Origin: Athripsodes cinereus
Lineage: Eukaryota > Arthropoda > Insecta > Trichoptera > Leptoceridae
NCBI GenBank assembly: GCA_947579605.1
Contig: OX388311.1
Span: 29,824,951 to 29,888,950, forward strand
Direction: 5' to 3'
Length of the DNA stretch: 64,000 nt
The position numbers were made by a program, and so were the translations under genes. Under the pieces are notes generated by a model, which saw only the letters and a program-made list of their open reading frames with translations, made no database searches and was not told where the DNA came from. The number at the start of each line of letters is the position of its first letter. Within the stretch, counting starts at the first letter, position 1. Positions 23,302-33,184 of this stretch are shown here, in pieces.

Positions 23302-23592
23302 ACCATCACAGGATCTGACACAATTTTAGGAACAATTAAATTTTTAAGATTTTTGCTTTAAATCATTCGCAAACGAGTGGATGGCCTCGAGAAGAGACTA
23401 GAGGTGATTTGTTGATAATAACTGAAAAAGGCTTTCTGTCCAGTCTAGCATGTTACACCTTTTGACTAGACCAACTGCATATAATTGACATGCAGGTCGC
23501 TCTCTCCATAGCAATTAAAAAAGATATTCAAAAGCGGATACTTACAGAAAAGACTGAGAGATCTACCTTTTTTGTCGGAGACTTCATGGAAC
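23302..23592 (-). repeat. TT-SINE with internal extra sequence
   Basis: The left end 'ataccatcacaggatctga', the middle 'gaccaactgcatataattga' and 'gtcgctctctccata', and the right end 'agaaaagactgagagatcta' and 'gtcggagacttcatggaac' follow the family. About 90 bp between 23340 and 23455 do not match. Confidence 0.55.
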
Positions 23593-24186
23593 TATTATTA
23601 ATTTATGTTTAAGAATAAAGATTATTGGATAAATATTTCTTATCTAAGAAACAACCTATTACTCAAAATGTACTAATTTCTATAACATTCCTCTTGAAGC
23701 TTCACGATGCATGATTGTTCTTCTATGTTCTTAATAGAAATTTCAAAAGCGGTAAAAGAGGATTTATTTCAATTGCGTTTACATTTTCAAATAGAACGCC
23801 TCCCAATAAAACGATAAAAAACAACATTTATATGTTAATAAGAGTTACGTAAAACTTATTACACTATTGAATGCATAATAAATTAGTTCACTTATTATCA
23901 AAAAACATTAAGTAGGGGTACGTGTGCATAGTTAAATTCATCTTACTGACGGAAATACACACCTATAAATTGTGGCACAAAATATACGTACCTATTGGAA
24001 ATGTGAATAAATGCTTCACTACTACATTTTCCGTGGAGTCAACGATTGTTGAAAGTTTTCTTATATCCTGTAAATATATTTCATTCTTACAAATTATGCA
24101 TTCGCTAATAATTTGTTCATCTCTTCGACTGTTTTGTCATTAATTATTGTGCTCAGTTACCATTATGGTTTTTTCATATAGCACAT
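23593..24186. other. unassigned DNA
   Basis: The 73-codon frame at 23922-24143 has no motif I recognise. Confidence 0.4.
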
Positions 24187-24640
24187 CTCGATCCAAGGCA
24201 ACCTTATAAGGCTGCTGCAATTGCAAAAAATATATTAATCTTTATTGGTGATCTATTTTTTATGTTGTTTATGTTTTTTTAAAGTGTTTTTGTATTATTT
24301 CTATCACATACGAGAACGTAACTTTGAAATAAACTATGTTATGATATGATTATATGATGCTAGGAGGCTAATTCACTTATAAATATGGTGTATTTTACCC
24401 TTGGTATCGAATACATTGTTCCCAAAGGGCTCAAGTCACTCGATAACGGGTGGATAGCCAAAATAAAAAAAAGTTAAATAAAAAAACTCGATCCAAGGCA
24501 ACCTTATAAGGCTGCTGCAATTGCAAAAAATATATTAATCTATATCGGTGATCTATTTTTTTATGTTGTTTATGTTTTTTTAAAGTGTTTTTGTATTATT
24601 TCTATCACATACGAGAACGTAACTTTGAAATAAACTATGA
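24187..24640 (+). repeat. 152-bp direct duplication, 300-bp period
   Basis: 24187-24338 and 24487-24639 are nearly identical, from 'ctcgatccaaggcaacctta' to 'aactttgaaataaactatg'. They differ by one or two substitutions and one T insertion. The copies are exactly 300 bp apart, with ~148 bp of unrelated sequence between. The A-rich 3' edges suggest LINE tails. The high identity implies a recent duplication or two recent insertions. Confidence 0.85.
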
Positions 24641-25035
24641 TTGTGTAGATGGGGGTTAAATTTCCAATTCAAACTACGCTTTTCTGTTGCAAGGATTAAG
24701 GCTGGGCAAGGGCGTACCCAAGATATTGTCTAAGAGAAGGGACAACAGTTTACATTTTTTTATTGTATAAACAGCAGTCAACTGTGTTACCTATTTCAGT
24801 TTTTATTTCACGAATTTTTCCCATATTTTTAGTCTTTCTTTCACGGTTTGGTATGCATGCAAAATTTCAAACCCCCGTAGCTAAATTCTTTATTTGAATT
24901 TTTTTTTAACATTTCACGTTCTTCTCGTTCTTGCACAAGAACTTTACAACCGTCTCATATTTAGTCTGATGTCTAGGAAAAAGGGAAAACTTTTTTTATT
25001 TTTTTTATTTTTTTTAGGGGAGGGGAAATCCATTA

Positions 25036-25086
25036 TGGACACCCGGCCTTTCAGACCGGGTAGTGCCGGACTTTCAGGCCGGAAAA
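25036..25086. repeat. GC-rich inverted repeat in AT-rich DNA
   Basis: 'ccggcctttcagaccgg' and 'ccggactttcaggccgg' lie six bases apart and can pair through their CCGGCC/GGCCGG ends. Flanking T- and A-runs isolate it. Function unknown. Confidence 0.6.
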
Positions 25087-25152
25087 AAAAGGGAATACCT
25101 GGATGAGAGGGGGTTGCTGACTTCCACTTGTATGTCAATTTTCCATTCTTTT

Positions 25153-25238
25153 TTTTTTATACCATCACGGCATATCCCACAAATGGGGTAGCCAGCAGAC
25201 CAGCTGCATATAAAACATGCAAGCTGTCTTCTCCGTGC
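25153..25238 (-). repeat. 5'-truncated TT-SINE with 17-bp TSD
   Basis: Only the 3' ~80 bp of the family is present ('taccatcacggcatatccc' to 'gtcttctccgtgc'). 25136-25152 and 25239-25255 are a 17-bp target duplication (caattttccattctttt versus caattctccattctttt, one mismatch). 5' truncation plus a TSD shows that the 'taccatcacgg' edge is the 3' end. Confidence 0.85.
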
Positions 25239-25255
25239 CAATTCTCCATTCTTTT

Positions 25256-25967
25256 TCCATACTTAATACTAATTTTGTCAACCTTCCTACTATTTTCAAC
25301 ATCTTAAGAGTGACAAAGGGGAGCAATTGCCCCACTTTGTCCCTTTTTGGGTACGCCCAACAGAATAGGTATTATAATTCAACCTTATCGACATACCCCC
25401 TACACTACATATGCCCCGTTTTACCCCTCAACACATTTGGCTGGAGGCAATTTAAACCCTGAATACAATACAAAATGTAGTATGCACAGCGTATTTTTAT
25501 ACACAAATGTGAAAATTTACATTTTAGGGCGCACCAACTACTAAGAAATTGCCTGATAAAAGAAAAATAAAAAAAATACAATCTTCCATATCTGGGTCAA
25601 ACGAAATTTCTACACAAACAATTTGAGTTTTTTTTTTCTGGCCCTAATGTTTGATAATAACTTCTTTTTTTTCAAAACGATCTTTATCGATAATAAGTTT
25701 TGTAAGGTTTTGATAACATTTTCACTACATACTACAAAATATATTTCTCTTCATCTAGTATTCGATTTTTATCTTACTATATAATTAGTAAAACAATGTC
25801 ACAATGAGGAAGAAGTATTTTATGTTTCCAATTTGTTAAATCCGCGACTTATAATATATACTTAAAAGAATTACGTAGAATACTCGTCTTTTTAGAAGAT
25901 TTTGCCACTTTATTTTTCATCCAAAAGGATTCTGTCGGCCCAGACATCCCTCTTTACATCGTTCTTA
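25256..25967. other. unassigned DNA
   Basis: Two overlapping plus frames (25217-25462, 25347-25544) have no recognisable domain. Confidence 0.4.
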
Positions 25968-26180
25968 TTTCAACGACATCAGAGCGATAGAAATGTCCGG
26001 AAGGAGGTGATTCGATTGGCGCAGGGACCCTCTGAATGGAGGGGGCTGGTTTCTGCCCTGTGCTTCCGATAGGAGCGTTGAAGGGTGAGATGATGATGCG
26101 ATCGAGTGAAGGAGATCACTACACAGAACTCTGCATATGGCAGAGTATCGCACGTCATAGTAACAGATGGTGAATAATAT
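25968..26180 (+). mobile_element. LINE-C 3' fragment, plus strand
   Basis: 25968-26105 encodes, with frameshifts, the DIRA-----EEVIRLAQ-PSEWRGLVSALC segment of the 13.3-kb LINE-C copy. It ends in 'gatgatgatg', the family's tail. The following bases (26106-26170) encode RSLHRTLHMAEYRTS in one frame and may be a scrap of a second LINE. Confidence 0.7.
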
Positions 26181-26471
26181 GAGTTATGATGAATAAGATC
26201 CTCAGAAATGAGGAACCAACGGAGTAAAAAAAGAAGGAGAATTCTGAAAATTTTATGAAAAACATGTACCTACTTGCGGAAAATCAACTCATTATTCTGT
26301 CTCCGGTTGATTAGTTTCAGGATATCCGTTACATCTCCAATAGAAAGTCTCAAAAAATAGGTACGTTACTTGAAAGTACAATTGAAATGTAAACTATCAG
26401 AACAAAAAGATATAAACTTATGAATATACCTACTGTGAGAACGCAAGATGTCATATAACACTATTGCTAAG

Positions 26472-26835
26472 AAGACCTCACTGGCTGCGAATTGAGGACA
26501 GGATTACTTTCAAATTGTATCGTCTATTATACAAATCCGTCAACAACATATCACCGCTATGCATTTTCAAACTCTTCGTCACGGATACTGTTCCTCACAG
26601 AGCGCTTCAATCATCCGCAACGTCCATTGATAAGCTGAGAGAGCCCAACAGATACAAGACCACACAATTCCACGACAGGGCTTTTGGCGTTGTAAGCCCA
26701 GTGACATGAAATTGGCTGTCTGTTGATCTGTAGCGCCAGAGTAACATCACTGATTTTAGAAACAAAATGAAAGCTGGCCATTCCACCAGCGCTTTTGAGA
26801 CGGTCGAGGGATCGTAAGACGGCATCAAAGAAACA
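26472..26835 (+). mobile_element. CR1/L2-type LINE C-terminal remnant
   Basis: The plus frame from 26472 reads RRPHWLRIEDRITFKLYRLL, later FHDRAFGVVSPVT, a TGA in place of the expected W, then NWLSVDL and ITDFRNKMKAG. This order (HWLP--RI-FK, then DRAFSVAAP-LWN-LP, then FK--LK) is typical of the RT C-terminus in CR1/L2/Jockey-type LINEs. At least two stops interrupt it. The copy is 5'-truncated; no tail is obvious. Confidence 0.75.
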
Positions 26836-27364
26836 AATCATAAACTATAATCAACTAAATTAAGTTATCAGCGTTATTAATGAGTAAGTACTTACATACC
26901 ACAAAGTAACACAAAGATATATATTTTTGGGATATCATTTCAATTTCAATTTTATCTGGAAATTATCCGGATATTACAAGCTCCTGAACACCTTTTTTAT
27001 CTTTTACTCCTTGCGCCTTAAATCAAATAAATATTTAAGTGTGTTGGTATGTACATATATTTAAATTAAAATAATAATTAATTTTAACTTAAGACAATTT
27101 ATTTTGATAATTTCATCGCAAAGCCCCATTAAGGGATCATAACATCTCATTAACCTTGTTTGTAATAGGTACCTCTAATACTCTGCTCGACTACTTGTAC
27201 GTTGTATTACAAGGCTGTTAAATACAAATTAAGATTTGACTAACCAAATATGTCTAAAGCTAACACTAAGTAAATGATAAACCCTACTCACTTATAATTT
27301 TTCTATGTGCTTATTCACAATGTTACACTAAAAATAAAACAAATTTAAATGAAATCTTATAAAA
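26836..27364. other. unassigned DNA
   Basis: AT-rich with no family match. Confidence 0.4.
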
Positions 27365-27518
27365 GGCAGAGGTGTTCGAAAAAATTAAGACATTTTACAT
27401 CTAAAATTCATCAAAGACGTTTACCACCCATCCTGAATGTCTTGAATTTTTTGCTGACACGGAGAGAACAGTTGGCCTGCTGACTGCTTCACTCGTGGGA
27501 TTATATTGTTGTGACGAG
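27365..27518 (+). repeat. TT-SINE, 3' two thirds
   Basis: 'gaggtgttcgaaaaaattaa', 'acgtttaccacccatcctga', 'tgacacggagagaacagttg' and 'cttcactcgtgggattatat' match in order. Confidence 0.75.
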
Positions 27519-28181
27519 AATGAATAACGTACATTGACATTTATAAGTAATACTTTTAGTCAGTCATAAAATTGCAACAATGGTAATCTTTGTGAGTAAA
27601 ATGACATTTTTTGATCATATCTAATACTTAAAATAGCGGTTACCTATTCCTTGTTACTTGTTAGTCTAAATGATGGTTATTAAAAAAAAATGATTAAATT
27701 CCTTGATCAAAAAATAGGGCCTAAAGTTTGTAATCTGTAGAGAATATTATATTTCACTAATCATCCGAATAAATTAGATTACTTCCTGAAACCTCCGTAG
27801 GGTTTCGCGCTACGCTGTTTTTGTAGATAATATTACTAATTTATAAACGGAAAAAGTGCCAAATCATAATATTTAAAAGAAATAAATCACACGGCAACCG
27901 TTGATAAGAAATGTACATTTGTACATACTGATTTTAAAATGCGATAAAAGAAAATCCCTAGGAATTTTTAGTGAATAATGGGTCTCTACACTTTTCTACA
28001 ACGAGCACATCATAATAATATATCAATTAACGACATCAGCTGATGACAGCTATTGTACTTACTCGGGTGATGCAGTATGCAGAATAATAATGTGTCATGT
28101 TATCTTCATGATTTTTTTGATATTACTATTCTTTTGTCGCGTACAGTTGTATGTACTCAGAATTTTCAACGCTAAATATGC
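27519..28181. other. unassigned DNA
   Basis: AT-rich with no family match. Confidence 0.4.
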
Positions 28182-28560
28182 ACGTTATTTTTATTTTATT
28201 TTTAATTTCATTGGCACATCTACAGGTTTTACACAAATATAATATACCTATTACAATTTAAAATCATATTAACCTATTTACAGATTGCACATTTGTATTC
28301 AAATTATTATTATCTTAAAAATGTCACCCTGCACTGAGACCATAACAGCTCTTGGCCAAGGCAATTTATGCACGAAAAAAACAAAGCAAAATTTAAAAAA
28401 AAGTAAGACAGACAAAAAAAATCCCGAGAGATATCATCAAAAAGAAACAATAGAGTTAAATGAGAGTCTCTATCCTAGCGATAGTCATTGTATGTTCTGT
28501 TGAAAATATCAACATGAGCATTCAAATCTATTGCCTTGCCAGCACGAGAATTTGAGATTG
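28182..28560 (-). mobile_element. LINE 3' end with short ORF remnant
   Basis: The minus frame SNSRAGKAIDLNAHVDIFNR then TYNDYR and a stop sits at about 28545-28465, with the same VDIFN pattern as at 18.6 kb. A ~280-bp untranslated tail runs to 'aaaataaaataa' (complement) near 28185. The plus-strand 72-codon frame here is a shadow. Confidence 0.45.
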
Positions 28561-28996
28561 TGTTTGTTTCCGGGGGGTAAAAAAGATATCAGTAATGTAT
28601 ATATATGGTAGATTGCATATCTATATACATATATAGGTACACTACTCCTTCAATTTACGTAACATTTTGTAAATGACGTTTAGTGAATACAGAGTACAAG
28701 CTTAGTACATATTAGTACTTGTCAAGTATTGGATTACCTCTTGATTTATTACTGAAAACCTATTGAAGGCATATTCGAGTCACACACCCTGCCCCCTTTT
28801 TATATCACCCTCATCAGATCATCCCTGTGACTGGTAAGATACCACTTTGAGCTACTTAGACTATTCCACAAAATCTATATTACATAATTATTATCAGCGG
28901 TTATCTATATCAGTAACGATTGCGTAATCAAAACCTGTGAAGCAAATGGATGATAAAAGGAAGATAAGTTTATCTAGATGAGAAAACCAATTTACT
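28561..28996. other. unassigned DNA
   Basis: A TA-rich run near 28598-28640; nothing else. Confidence 0.4.
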
Positions 28997-28997
28997 A

Positions 28998-29395
28998 TAC
29001 CCTCACGCCGTATCCCAAATGGGATAAACAGAGGGAACAGGACGCCTCCTTAAATACTTCTTTCGCTTCTTCTACATTCATGCAATTTCTTATGCACGCA
29101 CATCAACTTTTCTAAGCCAAAACACGTACGACGTTAAGCAATTGATCCGCGTTATTTAGCCAAGTAATTTTCAGGTGCCCGTGCATTCTTATACCCCCTC
29201 TTTCAGATAAATTTATCCTCTTTGACATCCAAAACATCGTAACTTATTTACACGCATTCTATTCACAACATTCCTCTTTCATCTGCTCATTGAATCCAAG
29301 AACACTGTTCATCCTGGCACAGACCACTTTTCTTCATTCGATATCCCTGTCGCATATTCCATCCAAAATATATGTATCTGATAATAGAGGTGTTA
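28998..29395 (-). mobile_element. LINE-B copy, degraded
   Basis: The left edge 'ccctcacgccgtatcccaaa' is the LINE-B 3' end. The remainder follows the 29868-30567 copy base by base with many substitutions and a deletion ('acttctttcgcttcttctac', 'ctttcagataaatttatcct', 'ttacacgcattctattcaca', 'cttcattcgatatccctgtc'). It lies in tandem with the better copy, 470 bp away, in the same orientation. Confidence 0.8.
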
Positions 29396-29599
29396 AATAA
29401 CATGGATAGCCAATATCATATTTATATAATGATTATGAAATAACTGATAAGAAATGTTTATTGAATTTAGTAGAGCTGAATTAATTAACCTCCGTTAAAA
29501 TTGTGATTGATTAAATTTATTTTATCATTTCTTACTGTGATTTGATCACAATATTTACATTTTTATAGAGAAACGCATTCAAATTAAATACAAACAAAA

Positions 29600-29660
29600 T
29601 ACAGAGGAAGAGTTAATCGCAAAGGCGCGATCTCTTCCAACTAACCCAGCTAGATTTTAC
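29600..29660 (-). mobile_element. RTE-like LINE tail
   Basis: Reverse-complemented, this reads 'gggttagttggaagagatcg', 'cgcctttgcgatta' then 'ctcttcctctgtat'. This tail type is common in lepidopteran RTE elements (from memory of the family). Sequence up to 29530 probably continues the tail. Confidence 0.6.
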
Positions 29661-29714
29661 TTACATACTATATTGATTGAGTTGTTACTTATTTTGTAAA
29701 AATCCATATTAATT

Positions 29715-29834
29715 TATGTAAAGAAACACAAATGGTTTAAGTTTTACACTTTTTTAACAGCCTAGTGACCTGGTTTCGACTTAAAAAGTCATTGTCGAGT
29801 TTGACAACTTAAACCATTCGTGTTTCTTTGCATA
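29715..29834. repeat. 120-bp hairpin MITE
   Basis: Left arm 'tatgtaaagaaacacaaatg' plus 'gtttaagtt'; right arm 'aacttaaaccattcgtgttt' plus 'ctttgcata'. The core carries 'ggtttcgacttaaaaagtca'. A one-armed relative is at 62110-62210. Confidence 0.75.
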
Positions 29835-29867
29835 GAAAAATACTTTTTTACTTCTACTTATTATTCT

Positions 29868-30567
29868 CTATCTATCTATCTATTCCCTCACGCCGTATCC
29901 CAAGTGGGGTAGGCAGAGAGAACGGAACGCCAATATTAGATCTGTCCTTACATACTTCTTTCGCTTCCTTTACAGTCATACAATTTCTCATGCACGCACG
30001 TCGGTTTCTTTTACTCAAAACACGGCCGTCCTTGAGAATTTGATCTACATGTTCAAGCCATGTAGTTCTCGGACGCCCGCGCTTCTTCACACCCCTCCTT
30101 TCAGCCAAGTATATCCTCTTTGTCATTCTTTCCTCCGTCATTCGTTCCACATGACCAAACCATCTCAATTTATTTACACGCATTCTATCCACAACACTCC
30201 TCTTGCATCCACTCATTCTTCTAATAGGTATCCTCATTCCTCACTCTATCACGCAACGTTTTACTAACCATCCTCCTCAGCGATCTCATCTCCACAGCAT
30301 TTATTCCACTTTCGTCCTTCTTCAACCATGTCCACGTTCCGCTTGCATACATTAGTGTCGGTACCAGGATGGTATTTTGCCATGTTCGACACATTGTCAT
30401 TGCTGACAATGGGTCGAAGTGCACCGTTAATCCTAGCAGCGGCTACTTTTCTTCTTTCGATATCCTTGTCACATCTTCCATCCCTCGCAAACAAACTTCC
30501 CAAATATACATACTTGTCCACTTGCTCCAAACATTCATTTTCAACCTTTATTTCGCACTTTCAACCT
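29868..30567 (-). mobile_element. LINE-B: 5'-truncated RT with (ATAG)n tail
   Basis: Three overlapping minus frames together encode the C-terminal third of a LINE RT. 30530-30264 has VDKYVYLGSLFARDGRCDKD and a RRKVAAARINGAL segment. 30424-30221 has ILVPTLMYASGTWTW and INAVEMRSLRRM then RDRVRNE. 30237-29872 has MSGCKRSVVDRMRVNKLRWF, GHVERM, RGRPRTTWLEHVD and a long basic end. Two frameshifts separate them. The 3' end is CTACCCCACTTGGGATACGG then CGTGAGGG and (ATAG)n at 29868-29885. This 3' end resembles that of the TT-SINE family, making LINE-B the likely source of its machinery. The 5' part of RT and the endonuclease are absent. Further copies: 28998, 41473, 48156, 53560, 60480. Confidence 0.88.
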
Positions 30568-31861
30568 TATTATTATTACTGACAATAAGACGATTCTTAC
30601 AAGGATCATTACAGCTGAAGGCCAATGCGATCCCAGAATGAGTACGTATTGTGTATAAATGTAGACAAACTGAGGAAACAAATCTAAATTTCTGCAAAAT
30701 ATGACAAAATGTCTACATAAGAGAGTACATAGCCAATTTTCTACATAAAAATAAAACAGTTGCGATGGGTGACACACTTAATTGCAATATTATTGCAAAT
30801 ACCTATAATGTAGATATTCAACGATTTCGTATTAATTTTACAGATACAATCCTTTTACAGGAAAACATATATTATTTTATGATATTGTTAAATAACAACA
30901 AATTTCACATAAAAAAGTTGACTATCAAAAGAGATTTGACTTAAAATAGTAACTTTTAACTGCTCCCAAGCTTATTCTATTTATGGGTTAAAAACACATT
31001 TAAGTTCGTAGGCTATAAGTAGTACCTTAATACATAGAATTGTCTTTCTTATAATGATAATATCACAGTCGGTCGCCGTATAGCACTTAACAAAGTTTTA
31101 TCAAATTACCAGAAGAAAAGAGTAGTTATATTATTATTTCTACTTCCACAATACATAATTCTATGGTTAGCTTATTAAAACGCGTTCACACAATGTTACA
31201 AGATATTGTTAATCGAAAATGCTATTACACAAAGTGCGACGATGTATTCTTGTTATTAATGAAAAGACGTCACACTCTTCCGGATCCATTATAGATTTTG
31301 ATCAATATTTAATTTCGTAACTTAAATCAACTTCAAATCTGTGCACCCATAAAATTACGATCCAAATCAAATGTACTTTATATAAAATGTTGAATTTTTT
31401 AAACAGATTTTAGACAATCTGGTTTGACGATGAGTTATCGGGAGTGGTTGAATATAACTCAAAATATAGAACATTTAAACGAGGCTTATTTATAAATGAA
31501 GACAATACAATACAATAAAGAAAAGAATACAATAAATTAATGATATAATATGATGAGTAGACATGTCGGTTCACTTTGCACAACTTTCATGTATTTTTTG
31601 TTTCTTTCAACCTTAAGGACATTTGTATACTATACTGTTTCATCTCACTATCTATGTTTCATTCACACTAATATATTGTGTTATTATCTTGTCCTTTTCA
31701 TTGAATAACTTTGTCGAACGGCACTCCATTTGGACCCCCAATGAATAATTTTATGTATACAAATATAGAAAAATAAATATTTTAATTATTTGTTTATTTA
31801 TACAATTATCTATAATCACAAAGTTTTATTCGAAGACCTAGAATGAGAAATAAAGATAAAC
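30568..31861. other. unassigned AT-rich DNA
   Basis: A 1.3-kb stretch with no repeat or coding signal that I can support. The small frame at 30541-30777 looks like chance. Confidence 0.45.
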
Positions 31862-32330
31862 TTTTTTTTTTATTCATAATTTTTTTTAAAACATATTTAC
31901 ATAGTTAACAAATTCATATAAATAAAACAATTATTTTTCAATGACTCAACTTGAAAAAGAGAAAATCTCGTGTTTTGAAGTGAGTAACATTGTTACAATA
32001 TTACAAAACAATACAAAAGTAAATAAAAAGAAAACACTATCAAAAACATAACCAGAATAAATCCTGAAACTTTCCATAAACTTGAAAAGAAAAAAAACAC
32101 ATCGTACAAAAGTAACATGTAAATATAAATGAAATAACAATAAGGTACAATATTTTCAATCAATAATCTATACCCAAAGAAAAGAAAAATCTACTTCATT
32201 AACTTTTTTAAAGCTAACTTAAACTTACATAGCTATACCAATATTTGCTAGATCCTTGCAATCCACCGGCAAAGAATTGTACCACTTCACTCCTAGGTAG
32301 GAGTAGTGGTTTTGCGCAAACGTTGTGTTT
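31862..32330 (-). mobile_element. LINE 3' remnant
   Basis: In the minus direction GVKWYNSLPVDCKDLANIGI, two stops, then VSFKKVNEVDFSFLW fits a LINE C-terminus (WN-LP then FK--L). A ~280-bp A-rich untranslated end runs to T-runs at 31862-31890. Strongly mutated. Confidence 0.5.
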
Positions 32331-32741
32331 TTTTTTGGTATTTTTATGTGCTAATGCACATTGCCTCGTCTAGGAGGTCACTGATAATGTTTGTTGGATA
32401 AGTATATACCTTGCATAATTCACTCGATTGCGGGTGCATTGCCGTAAAATGAAAGAAGAAGAAGAAGTCTATACCTTTCCAAGAGTCAACTAAGATCTTG
32501 CAGCACAATGAAGACAGACCTTAAGAGTTACCGTAGAAAACTTATCCCCTTATTCTTATAGTTACTTATATTATATACAGATATATTGCAGTGGCGTGTC
32601 TAGACTTGGTGAGCCCACCCTCAACATAAAGTCAGCATAAATTAAAAAAAAAACAATAAAAATTAACGAACGAGAAAGTATAATGTATATGAAAAGGACT
32701 TATTTATATACTTATTTAACGTAATGACAATAAATTCAACT

Positions 32742-32960
32742 TATATAAGGTATAAAAACCTAATAAAATTATTATTTTTCGTATCGAAACCCGGAAAACC
32801 AATAAGACTTATCTTCAGTATTCGTGGAGAAGCGTCAAAAGTATCCACCATAGTGCATGCAACAGGGCACAACAGACGTTCCAACAAATGTGGCATGGTC
32901 TGCGCTGCACCGAGTATTAATAATAATAGAAAAAACTCTAAAATTGGCTCCATTTTACTA
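32742..32960 (-). mobile_element. LINE-E C-terminal copy
   Basis: The minus frame has LGAAQTMPHLLERLLCPVAC then TMVDTFDASP and GFDTK at its end. The sister copy at 34885-35190 reads CDCGAAQTMPHLLECPLCPV then TCTMEDIFDASP. In the family the C-x-C...H...C pattern is a putative zinc-binding end of the LINE ORF. Here one of the cysteines is replaced by R. Confidence 0.75.
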
Positions 32961-33087
32961 CAAACAACTACTGACCGCGTTCAATGTTCCCTAACTTCGG
33001 AACGCATTCCATTTCGATAACAAGTCGGCATTAATTCCCCATATTAAAATCGAAAAAAAAATTACTATACTCTAGTGATGTAACGAA

Positions 33088-33160
33088 TATTCGCATTCGC
33101 ATTCGCATTCGCGAATATTCGCATATTTCAAAGTATTCGCATTCGCATTCGCATTCGCAA
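33088..33160. repeat. ATTCGC hexamer blocks, left side of hAT-C
   Basis: Two blocks of 3-4 ATTCGC units separated by 'gaatattcgcatatttcaaa'. Mirrored by blocks at 37019-37086. Subterminal repeats are where hAT transposases commonly bind (family knowledge). Confidence 0.85.
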
Positions 33161-33184
33161 AAAAATATGCGAATGTTTTGCGAA

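Noticed and set aside
25136..25255. two 'ttccattctttt' words as a regulatory repeat
   Set aside because: They are better explained as the 17-bp target duplication of the TT-SINE between them.
28285..28503. 72-codon K-rich plus frame as a small protein
   Set aside because: It is antisense to a LINE 3' end, and the K codons come from the A-rich complement of T-runs.
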